Under the pieces are notes generated by a model that saw only the letters and a list, made by a program, of their open reading frames with translations, searched no databases and was not told the origin of the DNA. Shown here piece after piece: positions 31,701 to 45,925 of a DNA stretch of 64,000 nucleotides (positions are counted from its first letter, which is position 1; each line of letters begins with the position of its first letter). The position numbers were made by a program, and so were the translations under genes. Source of the stretch: Hanleya hanleyi (taxonomy: Eukaryota > Mollusca > Polyplacophora > Lepidopleurida > Hanleyidae); contig JAVTVY010018821.1 in assembly GCA_036873755.1 (NCBI GenBank), positions 1 to 64,000 on the forward strand, given 5' to 3'.

Positions 31701-33198
31701 GGAGGCATTTGTGATTTCCGTTGTTCCTCAAAAGCTTTGTCTGAAATTCCTGAAACTCTAGATATGGGAATGCACGAAATTCGGTGTGATGAACGACTGC
31801 TTGTCTACAATATGATTCATTGACCGAACCGAACTCGTCGTGGACAAGGACTGCCTGTCAAAATGGAACCCTTACACCCAATCGAGCCATACGTGGGCAC
31901 AGACTCCACTCCAGACACACCTGGGTGTATCAGGTACATATAAGTCAACGAATCGCATGGTGTAAACGTATACATACAGCATCAAATGGCACTTTTCGAA
32001 ACAAGTAACACACTGGAAACCTTTTCGTACATCCAAAATTAGAAGACTGCGAAATAAAGACGACATCCATCAACTCATCCATCAGTGATGCAAGTCCTGT
32101 CTGGAAATACCACGTCTTACGCAATGTCGCTATGGTTACATAGATGGTTAAACTATAGATGTGAACATATTTAGCTCTCGCGTTTATTGTTGATCTTTTT
32201 ATTGCAGTTTGAGAACAACTCATCACCCAGAATGCATCATCATAAACGTATATATAGCGTAAAACGGCACTTTTCGAAACAAGTGACACACTGGAAACCT
32301 TTTCGTACACCCAAAATTAGATGAGCTCGAAATAAAGACATCCATCAACTTCTACAGTGATGCAAGTCCTGTCTGGAAATATCACATTTTACGCAATGGC
32401 GCTAACGTTACATACATGTAGATAGTTTAATTTTATATGTGGCCATTTTGAACCCTCGCGTTTATTGATGACATTTTTATTGCATTTTGACAACAGCTCA
32501 TCGCCCAGAATCATTAATCGGCCATTAATTAGATCAACACGAAATGCTGGCGTGAAAGTAACTCTCATCGTTTGGTATGATTGTCTGCCAATGTGATTTG
32601 GCAAGGAGTTATCGAATCGTGTAGCATTTGATTGTGTGATTCCAACTAGAACTTCGTCTCACAAAATTGTATTGTCTTAGTGGCCCGCTTTGAATAATAA
32701 ATCCCACTTCATAATAGGTCGACTTTGAAGCCGTAACATATCAAAGCCGTTTTGTGAGTGTTGCTGTGTTTATGATAATGCAATTGACGATCTCAAAGTA
32801 CGTAAGAGAGCATTTGTACAGAAACTGTTCGGCATTCATTTCTAGTTTGTCAGACTGGTTGGGGAAGGAAAGACATTGATGCGAAAATGCGACCGAGAAC
32901 GGAAGATTACGATTATGGACAGGGATATTCAATCATTGACAGGAATACCGACTAGAAATTACATTTTGAAACACGTGTACTTTTCGATGATGAAGATCCC
33001 CCAACAAGAGCTCCCAGCTGTCGTGATAGCATAATTGAAAACTGACCAACTTTTGATTTACATGTGACTACTTATTACATGCAGTCTGATACACGTACCT
33101 TAACACATCCCGATGTGAATTCGTGCATTGTCAGTGTGGCGTCAAAAGAAGTCGTGTAGACGCTGTATTAACACGTTTACTAACAAATAAACAAGGCC
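28781..33198 (+). repeat. Macrosatellite unit U2 (type with MITE)
   Basis: Has the TGTCAAGAAAAAGTC variant (about 28942) in place of the U1-type segment and an internally deleted TTAA MITE at 29277-29480. Its B sub-repeat is partly duplicated (about 31955-32235 and 32240-32470), a derived feature shared with U8. Confidence 0.85.
29277..29480. mobile_element. TTAA MITE, internally deleted copy in U2
   Basis: Left flank TTAT (mutated TTAA), then CCCTACCTACC. Right end GTCAGATAGCG then TTAA at 29481-29484. Only 204 bp remain; the TGCATAACCCCTCGAGCAGA core is kept. Confidence 0.8.
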
Positions 33199-34896
33199 GT
33201 TTGGTGCTGTGGTCTGTTTGAACCAATAACGGTAACTCGAGTATGTATACAATTTATCCCGACAGCTATCATGTCTCGACCCGCTGATGGACAGCAAAGG
33301 ATGGATTGGCGGGGAACATAAGTCTCAATAGACAGAGAACACGCTACTATCTTGATTATGAGATTATGAAGAACATGTCTCTAAGACCAAGAAAAAATGT
33401 TTCTCTTTCATCTTCTCTAATAGCCAGAAGGGGAACACATCCAATGGCCCTTTGTAATAAAACTTTTTTCCTCGATGATATAAACTATTATCAAAGGCTT
33501 CTTTTTCATTTGTTGTCGATAATTATCCGCTGTTGTCGTGTAAAGAGCTATCTGACCCCGTCGAACCGCAGATGATGCCGCGCTTTGGTAGAAATGTAAT
33601 AACTGGTGATGCATTTGAGCACCTGTTTCCATCGAGATAATATCGAATCTCTGTCTCACAGCAGCTAATGGTTTTCGTTTGATGTTGAGTAATCAAATAC
33701 TAATTTAACATACTCCGGTGATAAAAGCAAATATCAGCAGCACCAATTAAATATTTGAATGTTGCTGTATTCCGAGGATGTGGCAATATCATGAACGTGA
33801 AAAAGTGAAATTGCAAGCGAAGATCATTGAAAAACATTTTGCCGAATCAGATTCACTTCTATTAAAAAATCATCAAAATAGATAACGCAGGCATCAATCA
33901 CAGAATGACCCAGAAACATTGGAACTCTTTGCAACGTTTAAATTTATACCTGAAGTCTGTAATTCCCCGGATGCTCCAATTTCCACCACAGGCCAATGGA
34001 AATACTGGATTTCTTAACGAAAAATTGAACTGACCAATCAAAAGTTCCGAAACTAGAAGGTATGCATTGATGTACTGAAGGGCCTAGTATGTTCTCACAT
34101 CAAATAGGCCTGTTTACTTCGCCAGTTGGCGTTGTATAACTCAGTATGCGCTGTGACGTCATCTATATCTGTGTGATAAGCGGTGCCAATCGATAATTTC
34201 AATCATCTTGATTTGACAATTTGAAGGAAACAGGATTCGCGAGTATCTGTGTTGATGAGTGTAATAATCAGATGATGAAATACTTGATATATTTTTAACG
34301 AACATGAACAAGAAAAGGCATCGCAGACAACGATCTATATCTATCTATCTCAAACCAGATGAGATGCTTGTTGTAACATTGAGAGCCCGACGTCACTTCG
34401 ATTTCAATATATACTGAAAAGCATTGTCGATTTTTTTTCATTGTTTGAATGAGAATGCAAGTATGACTTGTAGAAGATGACATTTATGAGATGACATTTA
34501 ACCAAGCGCCTAATCAATCCATATATGAACACTGGCACCTCCTCGAACTGATACATGCAGGTCAATGTACCCCTGGGTTGAACGTATATACAGCGTCAAA
34601 CGGTATTTTTCAGTGCAAGTGCCACATCGGACTGTTCGTATACTAAACTGAGATGACCGCGGAAAAACACATCACATCCATCAACTTCTTTCGATGCAAG
34701 TCATATCCGGAAATATCACGTTTTGCGCAATGACGTTATCGTTACACAGATGGTTAAATTATACATGTGTCCATTTTAAGCTCTCGCGTTTATTTATGAT
34801 CGTCTTACTGCATTTTGGCAACAAACTCATCATTCAGAATGATTATCCATCAGTCAATTAGATAATCAGGGAAAGCCGTCGCGAAAACAGTCGAGG

Positions 34897-35286
34897 CCCC
34901 GAGGCCCGCCCCATGTACAGACCTTTTGATCTTTGATATATGCTGGCATTTGTGGGAAGTTGATGCTGGGTCGACATCGGGCCTTACAGACTAGTCTTTT
35001 GTGTTAAATGCCGTCATTTTCATCTGACGACGATACAGCTCGGCAATCCTCAGTCTACGAGTTGTCACAGCGAAACAGCTCACCAATTACCAATATACGA
35101 GTTGTCAGAGCATTTCCATCATAGCTCTCTAGATTTGTATCTAATACCGCTTACAACACATATCACGAATCGTTAGATTCTTGGTATGTGTTTCAGAATA
35201 GGTTAACCGGAAGACTATACTGTGAAGTCATGTGACTCTGTCAGTATGTCGGCACCTCTTCCCACTTCCCTTATATGTGTTGTAAT
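34897..35286 (+). mobile_element. R465 repeat, single copy in U3
   Basis: Starts CCCCGAGGCCCGCCCC and ends CTTATATGTGTTGTAA, interrupting AGTC..TTAGATATGAG that is continuous in other units. It lacks about 75 bp present in other copies (the GTGCTAGGGGCCGTGTGG block). Confidence 0.8.
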
Positions 35287-35654
35287 CTTAGATATGAGTC
35301 TCCAATGATTGAACTGTACTTAATAACCAAGAACGATTTAGACCCATCAAATCATGTAGCATTTCATTGTATGATTCAAATTAGAACTTCGTGTCACAAA
35401 ATTTTATCACCTTCACAGCCAGAAAACCCCCCAAACAGGTGATGACAGCATCACCCCGAAAATGTGCTCAGTTAGAGCCATCAACTTATTCAACCGTCAT
35501 CTTTAAAGGATGATCAGCAATGAGTGCAAATTTTAGGCCTGATCATCACCCTAAAAGTGTAACGACCTGAGCCATCAGGTCGTCACCGTAATGCATCATG
35601 GTACTCATATGAACAGTCACAATCAAAGCGTGACTGAGATACATCAATCTTTAG

Positions 35655-35903
35655 ATGACGAGTTTACAACGAATATTATGGATTAAGAATACTTATCAGC
35701 GATACGGATTTGATATTTTGGAACATCATGATGTCTTGCCGGCATCATTGAAAACTGTTGACCGCTCCTCTCTTGCAGGAAACAAGCCTATGTTTATGTA
35801 TACTATGATTGTCTTTTTGAATTTGGTGCTAATACTGTTATATGGAATATGGAAAAGGTCTTTGGATTATGGACGCGGATATTCTTTAATGGACGACGGC
35901 TGA
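35655..35903 (+). CDS. Hypothetical 82-residue protein with one membrane segment
   Basis: The frame begins MTSLQRILWIKNTYQRYGF and contains one hydrophobic run (MIVFLNLVLILLYGIW, residues about 51-66) followed by basic KRS, so it could be a single-pass membrane peptide. It lies in about 0.3 kb found only in U3, between a short R465-like remnant and hairpin sequence. No start context, homologue or splice evidence supports expression. It may be an exon or transposon fragment captured into the repeat. Confidence 0.2.
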   Translation: MTSLQRILWIKNTYQRYGFDILEHHDVLPASLKTVDRSSLAGNKPMFMYTMIVFLNLVLILLYGIWKRSLDYGRGYSLMDDG

Positions 35904-37967
35904 ATTATGAATGACGGACCAGACGCTTGTAATCACACTTTTTCTTCACTTTTAAAGGGTGATGACCCGGCATCGTCACCATAAACGGTTATGGGCCCTC
36001 TTTTTTTTTGCTCTTTTCGTGTCTTTACCTAAGGCATGCTATCACATTCAAAGGATACCTTTATGACGGCAGTTGGCGATGTAACCGCGAGTACGCGCTG
36101 TGTCGTCATTTGTAGCCTGCGCGATAAGAGCTGTCAGTCGCTATTTGCAATTGTCTGGATTTGACATTTTTACGGGCGTGGAAGTCTAATTTAACATACC
36201 CAGGTGATAAAAAGAAATGTCAGCAGCATCAGCATAAATATTTGAATGTTGCTGTGTTTTGAGGTTATGGCAATAGAATTAACGTGATCATTAACCTTTA
36301 ACGGGTGATCAGTAACGAGTGCAAATTTTCGACCGTCAGCTATTTAGGGTGACGAGGTCTGGTCATCACCCTAGAAGTCTAACGACCTGAGCCATCACAC
36401 TTTTTCATCAGCTTTAGATGGTGATGATCCGGCATCATCACCAGAAAATGTTAAGGGCCATCACCGTTTGGTTGTTTTCGTTTCCTGTAATTTTTATCAA
36501 TTCCTGCTTTGTAATGTGCCGACTTCGAAACCATTATATGTTAAAGCCGTTATGAGAATATTATCAGTCAGACAAATATTCGTTATAGACAGCTCCTTAT
36601 CCAAGGTAGGCTATATACACAACCAAAAGAAACCTTTGCGTCGCCCGATGGCGATGTAACCGAGTATGCGCAGTGTCGTAATTTGTAGAGTTCTCGTTAA
36701 GAGCTGTTAACCGCTATTCACAATTGTCTGAATTTGACTGTTTTACGAGCTTGGTAGTAGCGCTAACTACTGTGCAATAATCGGAGGGAAAAGACAGGGA
36801 ATCTTTATAAGATATAAGCAAAAACACGTCATAGACAGAGCATTCTCAGGTAATCAGATTGTATCCTACTGTCAAATCAACGACAGCTAAAGGGATTACA
36901 ATATCTAACAGTTGGAGGATGCAGACAAAAACGTCCCGTTTTGAGGAAGAATCAGGCCAGATTGGATGCTTACTGTAACACTGGGGGCCCGACGTCTATG
37001 CACTTCCACGATAACCTGGGAGACATTAGTGATTTTCTTTGATTCTCAATAGCTTTGGCTGAAATTCTTGGAACTCTTGACATGAGAATGCATGAAATTC
37101 GTTGTAGAGGACGGCTACTTATCCAAAATATGAGTCCACGTCCATTTTTACATTAACCGAACCTATCTCAAAGCTGCAGGATTTCGTTGTGGACAATGAC
37201 TGCCTGTCTAAATGGAACCTAATGCCTACTCGATCCATATATGACACAGACTCCACTTCAAATACACCCAGATGTATCAGGTAAATATAAGTCAACGAAT
37301 TCCATGGTGTAAACCTATATACAGCGTCAAACAGCACTTTGTGAAACAAGTGACACACTGACAAACTTTTCCTACACCCCAAATTAGATGATCGCGAAAT
37401 AAAGACGACATCCATCAACTCCTTATGATGAATGTCCTGTCTGGAAATACCCTGTTTTGCACAATGGCGCTATAGTTACAGAGATGATTAAACTATATAA
37501 ATGACCGTTTTTAGCTCTCACGTTTATTGATGATCTTTTCATTGCAGTTTGACTCATCACCCGGATTCATTAATCGGTCATTAATTAGAGCACCAGGAAA
37601 AATTGTGATGAAAGCAGCACCCATCTCTTGATATGATTGTCTGCCACTATGATTTTAAGCATAGCTAACCAAGAACGATTATTAACCATATTGCAGCTAC
37701 GTGGCAATGAGTTATCAAATCGTGTAGCATTTGATGTATGATTCCAACTAGAGCTTCATCTCACAAAATGGTATTGTCTTAGTGCCCTGCTTTGATAATA
37801 AAATCCTACAGCATAATACGTCGACTTCGACGCCATAATATATCAAAGCCGGTTTGTGAGTGTTGCTGTGTTTAGATCAATGCGAATGACGATCTCAATC
37901 AACGTACGTAAGAAAGGAACTGTTCGGCATTCATTTCGTGTATGTCAAACTGATTGGTGAAGGAAAG

Positions 37968-38102
37968 GGAGGGAGGGAATTTGGCTTAATGTCACACTCA
38001 AGTTTGTTTCACTCATATGGTGACAGTCAGTTTGGTTGGTGGAGGAAGCCGGATTACCCGGAGAGAACCACCGCTCTTCGGCAAGTAACTGACAAACTTT
38101 GA
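37968..38102. mobile_element. 135-bp insertion in U3
   Basis: Interrupts GGAAAGACATTGATGCG, continuous in other units; AAAG flanks both sides. The body contains TTGGTGGAGGAAGCCGGA, then CCGGAGAGAACCACCG and CAAGTAACTGACAAACTT, an imperfect hairpin. I recall similar short repeats from other marine invertebrates but cannot name a family. Confidence 0.65.
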
Positions 38103-38362
38103 AAAGACATTGATGCGAGAATGCGACTGAGCATGGAAGATTGCGATTAGTGACAGGAACATTCAATCATTGACAGAAATACCGACTGGAAATTACATTT
38201 CAATAAACGTGTACTTTTCGATGTTAAAGATCCCCTAAAAAGAGCTCCCTGCTGTCCTGGTAGCATAATTGAAAACTGACCAACTTGTGATTTACATGTA
38301 AAAACTTATTTAATGCAGCGAACACGCTGTACTGACACATGTACTAATAAATAAACAAGGCC

Positions 38363-41300
38363 GTTTGGTACTGTTGTCTGTTTGAACCACGGTAACGGTA
38401 ACTCGAGTACGCATACAGTTTATCTCTGACAGCTACCATGTCTCGACCCGCTGACGGACAGCAAAGGATGGATTGGAGTATATTGATTATCAAGAAAAAG
38501 TCTTTACGACCAACAAAGATGTTTCTCTTCTGTAAAAAGCCAGAAGGGATACACATTCAATGGCCTGTTGTAATGAAACTTTTCCTCGATTCTGATATAA
38601 ACTATTATCAAAGCCCTCTTCTTCATTTTTTGTCGATAATCATCCGTTGTTGTCGTAGAGCTATTCGACCCCGTCGACCTGCAGATGTTGCCGGGCTTTC
38701 TGTTGGCAGAAATGTGAATGTGTGGCGATTCATTTGAGCGCCTGTTTCCATCGAGATAATATCGGAGCTCTGCCTCACAACAGCTGATGGTTTTCGTTTG
38801 ATGTTGGAGTAATGAAATTCTAATTTAACCCTACCTACCAAACTTTCTTCGCTATTTGCATAACCCCTCGAGCAGAGGATCATGGATAAATACAAAATGG
38901 CAGCCATGCGGTTACCAGAAATGTGAAGTTTTTGTCATTTCTATTCAAAATTACTGGTTTCAGCGAGAAGAAAATGGGGAGGAACTATTTCATTTGAGAC
39001 CAGATTAATATTTACTAATTCATCATGCAGTTTTTACACAAATAAATCGACAATTTTTTTTAATAACGTCACTGTGACGTCAGCATAGTGACAAACTTGT
39101 CATTCTTTACATTTTCCGGTAGAGTTTCAGACCTCTAGCTCAAGGGGTAAGAAACATAATTAGGGGAAGGGGGTGCCGAAATCGCTACCAGGCCAGGCCA
39201 GATAGCGTTAGCATATAGCGGTGATAAAAAGAAATATCAGCAGCATCAACCTAAATATTTGAAAGTTGCTGTGTTCTGAGGTTATGGCAATAGAATGGAC
39301 GTGAAAAATAACAATTGCAATTGAAGATCATCAAAAGTTTTGCGGATTCACTTTCATTCAGAATTCTTTGAAATAGATAACGCAGACACGAATCACAGAC
39401 TGAGAGACATTGCAACTCTTGGCGACGTTTTAATTTATACGTAAATTTTATGATTGGCTGGACGTTCTTTCACAGGCCAATGAAAATACTGGATTTCTTA
39501 ACGAAAATTTGAATTGACCAATTAAATTTTCCAATACTGGAAAGGAGGCCCTATGCCCTGATGCCTTTAGATTCAGTTGGCGTTATAACCCAGTACGCGC
39601 AGTGACATAATTTGTAGCCTAGGTGATAAGAGGCGTCAATCGTTAATTGCAATCATCTACATTTGACAGTTTCAGGGACACGGGAGTCGCGTGTTGCCGT
39701 GTTGGTGGGTGTAATAATCGAATGATGAAATACATTATATTTTTCAAACTAACAAATAAGCGTCACAGACAACGATCTGCCTCTTTTGAGGAGTGATCAG
39801 GCCAGATTGGATCCGTGTTTTAATGTTGAGGCCCCGACGTCACTGCAATTTCGAGATAACCTGAAAGACAGTATCGATTCTCTTTGAATTTATGAATGAA
39901 AATGCACATATACATGTGCACAGACTTGTAGAAGATGGCATTTCTGATATAATTATCATCAGCGCCTATATCATCGCGAAAACGTTATGGCTAGCCGTGT
40001 TTTGCTATGCTGCAGTTTATGCTGAGTTCTTGAACAACGTCTCAAGGGACAAAAAGTGGTTCATTGTTAAAACTGGTTGATGGCTCGTGGATGACGGTGA
40101 TTTTTTCCTAGCGTCTAACTGTTACATTGACCGAACGCATCTCAAAAATGTTGACATACAAATTACAGATGAAGAAATTCTTTGTGGACAATGACTGTAT
40201 GTCGAAAATTGAGCAGAAATGTCAACAGCATCAGCGTAAATATTAGAATGTTGCTGTGTTCTGAGGTTATGGCAATAGAATGAACGTGAACATTAACCTT
40301 TAAAGGGTGATCAGTAATGGGTGCAAATTTTAGGCCATCATCTATTTAGGGTGAAGAGGCCTGGCCATCACCCTAAAAGTGTGACGACCTGAGCCATGTC
40401 AAAGCCGTTATGAGAATGTTACCAGTTTCAGACAAATATTCGTTGTAGACAACTGCTTATCCAAGGTAGGCTATCACAACCAAAGGACACCTTTGCGTCG
40501 CCAGATGGCGATGTAACCGAGTATGCACAGTGTCGTAATTTGTAGAGTGCTCGTTAAGAGCTACCAGGCGCTATTCGCAATTGTCTGAATTTGACAGTTT
40601 TACGGGCGGAGAGAAAAGACAGGGTCTCTTTATCAAATATAAGCAAAAACACGCCATAGACAGAACATTCTCAGGTAATCAGATTGTATCCTACTTGTCA
40701 GATATAACAACGAGAGTTAAAGGTGTTACAAACTCTGACAGTTGGAGAATGCATACAAACATTTGCCCAGTGTTGAGGAAGACTCCAGATTGGATGCTTA
40801 CTGTAACACTGGGAGCCCAACGTCTCTTTGATTTCCATTGTTTGTCAATAGCTTTGTCTGAAATTCCAGTAACTCTTGAAATGGCAATGCACGAAATTAG
40901 TTGTAGCGGACGGTTGCTCATCCACGATATGATTCCGCGTCCACTTGTTTCATTGACTGAACTCGTCGCGGACAATGACTCCCAGTCGAAATAGAACCTA
41001 ACGCCTAGTCGATCCATATAGGGACACAGACTCCATTTCAAACACACCCAGATGTATCAGGAACGTATAAATGAATGAATCGCATGGTGTAAACGTATAT
41101 ATAGCACCAAACGACACTTTGTGAAACAAGTGACACACTGAAAAACTGTTCCTACACCCAACATTAGATGACCGCGAAATAAAAACGACATCCATCAACT
41201 CCTTTTGATGAGTTTGCACAATGGCGCTATAGTTGCACAGATGGTTAAACTATATACATGTATATGGCAATTTTTAGCTCTCACGTTTATTGATGATCTT

Positions 41301-42073
41301 TTCATTGCAGTTTGACTGATCATCCAGATTCATTAATCGACCATTAATTAGATCAACAGGAAAAGATGGCGTTAAAGCAGCGCTCATCTCTTGGTATGAT
41401 TGTCTGCCAATATGATTTTAAGCATAGCTAACCAAGAACGATTATTCACCATATTGCAGCTACGCGACAATGAGTTATCAAATCGTGTAGCATTTGATGT
41501 ATGATTCCAACTAGAGCTTCATCTCACAAAATTGTTTTGTCTTAGTTTCTGCTTTGATAATAGAATCCTACGGCATAATACGTCGACTTCGAAGCCATAA
41601 TATATCAAAGCCGAGTGTTGTGTTGCGAGTGTTGCTGTGCTTAAAGCAATGCAAATGACGATCTTAATCATCGTATGTAAAAATATCTTTCTGCAGAAAC
41701 TGTTCGGCATTCATTTCGCGATTGTCAGACAGGTTGATTAAGGATCGACATTGGTGCGAAAATGCGACCGAGCAAGGACGATTACGATTATAGAAAGGGA
41801 CATTCAATCATCGACAAAAATACCGACTAGAAATTACATTTTGACACACGTGTACTTTTCGATGATGAAGATCCCCCAACAAGAGCTCCCAGCTGTCGTG
41901 ATAGCGTAATTGAAAACTGACCAAATTGTGATTTACATGTGACTACTTATTACATGCAGTCTGATACATCTACCTTAACACAGCCCGATGGGACTTCGTG
42001 CATTGTCAGTGTGACGTCAAAAGAAGTCGTGTAGACGCTGTATTAACACGTTTACTAACAAATAAACAAGGCC
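38363..42073 (+). repeat. Macrosatellite unit U4 (type with MITE)
   Basis: TTAA MITE at 38829-39207. The A sub-repeat is cut short at about 40205 and joined to a copy of unit sequence that runs straight into the hairpin module. The same fusion is seen in U3 near 36290. Confidence 0.85.
38829..39207. mobile_element. TTAA MITE in U4
   Basis: TTAA at 38825-38828, CCCTACCTACC start, GGCCAGATAGCG end followed by TTAG. Length 379 bp. Retains AACGTCACTGTGACGTCA in the body. Confidence 0.82.
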
Positions 42074-45000
42074 GTTTGGTGCTGTGGTCTGTTTGAACCA
42101 ATAACGGTAACTCGAGTATGTATACAATTTATCCCGACAGCTATCATGTCTCGACCCGCTGACGGACAGCAAAGGATGGATTGGCGGCGAACATAAGTCT
42201 CAATAGACAGAGAACACGCCACTATCTTGATTATGAGATTATGAAGAACATGTCTCTAAGACCAAGAAAAAATGTTTCTCTTTCATCTTCTCTAATAGCC
42301 AGAAGGGGAACACATCCAATGGTCCGTTGTAATAAAACTGTTTTCCTCGATGATATAAACTATTATCAAAGGCTTCTTTTTCATTTGTTGTCGATAATTA
42401 TCCGCTGTTGTCGTGTAAAGAGCTATTCGACCCCGTCGAACCGCAGATGTTGCCGCGCTTTGGCAGAAATGTGATAACTGGCGATGCATTTGAGCACCTG
42501 TTTCCATCGTGATAATATCGAAGCTCTGTCTCACAGCAGCTAATGGTTTTCGTTTGATGTTGAGTAATCAAATACTAATTTAACATACTCCGGTGATAAA
42601 AGCAAATATCAGCATCATCAATCTAAATATTTGAATGTTGCTGTATTCCGAGGTTGTGGCAATATCATGAACGTGAAAAAGTGAAATTGCAAGCGAAGAT
42701 CATCGAAAAACATTTTGCAGAATCCGATTCACTTTTATTAGAAAATCTTCGAAATAGATAACGCAGGTACCAATCACAGAATGACCCAGAAACATTGGAA
42801 TTCTTTCCAACGTTCAATTTATACGTGAAGTCTGTGAGTCGCTGGATGTTCCAATTTCCACCACAGGCCAATGAAAATTTCTTCACGAAAATTTGAATTG
42901 ACCGATCAAATGTTCCAAAACTGGAAGGTATGCATTGATGTACTGGAGGGCCTATAGTAAGTTCTCACATCCAAATGGACCGGTTTACTTCGCCGGTTGG
43001 CGTTGTATAACTCAGTATGCGCTGTGACGTCATCTATATCTGTGTGATAAGAGGTGCCAATCGATAATTTCAATCATCTATATTTGAAAGTTTTGAGGAC
43101 ACATGATTCGCGCGTTGCCGTGTTTATGGGTGTAATAATCGGATGATGAAATAATAGATATATTTTTAACGAACATGAACAAGAAAAGGCGGCACAGACA
43201 ACGATCTATGTCTATTGAGGAATTACCAGACCAGATTAGATGCTTGCTGTAACATTGAGGGCCCGACGTCACATTGTCGATATTTGTTTTGAATTCTTTG
43301 AATGAGAATGCAAGTATGACTTGTAGAAGATGACATTTTACAAGATAATCATCATCAAACTTTTTGTTTGGGGAACGTTGTGGCTAGCGGTGTGTTTCGC
43401 TGCCGTTTATGTCGTTCTAACATGTTAAACAGCATACCACCCACAAAAATTGGTTCATTGTTAAACTGGCTGATGAACTTTGAGAATGACAGCGATTGGC
43501 CTAAGCGTGTAGCTGTTACATTGGCCGAACGCATCGCAAACATGTAAGCAAGCTAATTGGTGACGAGAAAATTCTTTGTGGACGATGGCTGCCTGTGAAA
43601 AGTGTAACTCAGAGCCTAATTTTATATGGACAAAGACTTCTTCTCACACAGATACATGAAGGTCAATGTAACCTCGGTCGAACGTATCTACAGCGTCATA
43701 CGGTACTTTTGAAACCACGTGACACACCGGAAAACAACTCGTACACCAAACGCAGATGACCACGAAAACCCCCCAAAAAACTCCACATCCATCAACTTCT
43801 TGTGATGCAAGTCATATCCAGAAATACCGCGTTTTGAGCAATAGCGTATCGTTACACAGATGGTTAAACTATAGATGTGGCCATTTTAAGCTCTCTAGTT
43901 TATTTATGATTTTCTCACTGCATTTTGACAACAAAATCATCATTCAGAATTATTATCTCATTATCCGGCCCTGAATTAGATAAACCGTGAAAGCAGTCGT
44001 GAGTCTTAGATATGAGCTTCCGCCTTCTTGGATTTTAATAAGAAGTTAATAACCAAGAACGATTTAGAGATACCAAATCGTATAGCACTTGATTGCATGA
44101 TTTAAAAGGTGATATCTATCACCCAAAAGAGTTGATGACAGCATCACCTCAAGAAGGCGACCAGTTAGAGTCATCACCTTATTCCACCATCACCCTATAG
44201 AGTGAATATAGGGTGATCAACTATGGTTGCAAATTTTAGAACATCACATTTTTAGGGTGACGAGCCCTGATCCTCGACATGAGCCATTACACTTTTTCAT
44301 CCCCTTTAAATTGAGATGACATGGCATCATCACCATAAAATGTGATGGGCCATCGCCTTCTTTCTTGTTTTCGTTTCTTGTAATTTTCAGCAATTCGTGT
44401 TTTGCAATGCACCGACTGCGAAACCATTATAGGTGAAAGACGTATGAGAATATTACCAGTGTCAGACAAATATTCGTTGTAGACGACAACTGCTTATTCA
44501 AGGTATGCTATAACATCCAAAGGACACCTTTGGGTCGCCAGATGGCGATGTAATCGAGTGTGCGCATTGTCGTCATTTGTAGTCTGCGCGATAAGAGCTG
44601 TCAATCGCTATTCGCAATTGTCTGAATTTGACAGTTTTATGGGTGTTGGAGTTGTGTTAACTGCCACACAATAATCGGAGGGGAGAAGACAGGGTCTCTT
44701 TATCAAATATAAGCAAAAACATGCCACAGACAGAGCATTCTCAGGTAATCAAATTGTATCCTACTGTCAGGTATATCAACGAGAGATAAAGAGGTTACAC
44801 ACTCTGACAGTTGGAGAATGTAGACAAAGATATGTCCCGTATTGAGGAGAGTCAGACCAGATTGGATGCTTACTGTAACACTAGAACACCCGGATGTATC
44901 AGGTACATATCGAATCGCGTGGTATAAACGTATATACAGCATCAAATGGCACTTTTCGAAACAAGTGACGCACTGGAAACCTTTTCGTGGACTCAAAATT

Positions 45001-45925
45001 AGATGACCACGAAATAAAAAAAGAAAGCTATCAACTTCTTGTGATGAAAGTCCTGTCTTGATATATCACGTTTTACGCAATGTCGCTATCGTTACACAGA
45101 TGGTTAAAATATAGATGTGGCCATTTTTAGCTCTCGCGTTTATTGATGATCTTTTCATTGCAGTTTGGCAACGACTCATTACCCAGAATCTGCCATTAAT
45201 TAGAGCAACAGGAAAAGTTGGCGTGATGAAAGCAGCCCTCGTCTCTTGATATGATTGTCTACCACTATGATTTTAACCATAGCTAACCAAGAACGATTAT
45301 TCACCATATTGCAGCCACGTGACAATGAGTTATCAAATCGTGTAGCATTTGATGTATGATTCCAACTAGAGCTTCATCTCACAAAATTGTATTGTCTTAG
45401 TGTCTTGATAATACAATTCTACTGCATAATACGTCGACTTCGAAGCCATGATATATCAAAGCCGTTTTTGCGAATGTTGCTGTGTTTAGAGCAATGCGAA
45501 TGACGATCTTAATCAACGTACATTTACGTAAGAAAGCATTTCTGCAGGAACTGTTCCGCATACATTTCGAATTTGTCAAACTGGTTGATGAAGAAAAGAC
45601 ATTGACGCGAAAATGTGACCGGGAAGGGAAGATTACGATTATGGACAGGGATATTCAATCATTGACAGGAATACCGACTAGAAATTACATTTTGATAAAC
45701 GTGTACATTTCGATGATGAAAATCTCCTAACAAGAGTTCCCCCCGCTGTCGTGAAAACATAATTGAAAACTGACCAACTTGTGATTTACATGTGAATACT
45801 TATTAATTGCAGCCTGATTCATATACCTTAACACATGCCGGTGTGAATCGCGCATTGTCAGTGTGACGTCAAAAGAAGTCGTGTAGACGCTGTACTAACA
45901 CATGTACTAACAAATAAACAAGGTC
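42074..45925 (+). repeat. Macrosatellite unit U5 (type without MITE)
   Basis: Cleanest unit: no large insertion, 3852 bp. Positions 43080-44872 match U1 22133-23925 at a constant offset of 20947 with very few differences. The U1 insertion point is intact here at about 44861-44873. Confidence 0.88.

Larger units (their letters stand above)
33199..38362 (+). repeat. Macrosatellite unit U3 (type without MITE)
   Basis: U1-type diagnostic segment and empty TTAA site (about 33706). It carries an R465 copy (34897-35286), a unique 0.3-kb piece with an 82-codon frame (35655-35903), a second hairpin module and a 135-bp insertion (37968-38102). The anchor region before U4 is shortened. Confidence 0.85.

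Noticed and set aside
38438..38737. 99-codon frame beginning MSRPADGQQRMDW in U4, with a favourable ACCATG start context
   Set aside because: In most other units the same ATG is followed by a stop after about 16 codons; U4 is open only because of a local deletion. Possibly a short upstream frame, not a gene.
40581..40994. 137-codon open frame in U4
   Set aside because: Aligned units contain stops and indels in the same region; no motif and no consistent frame.
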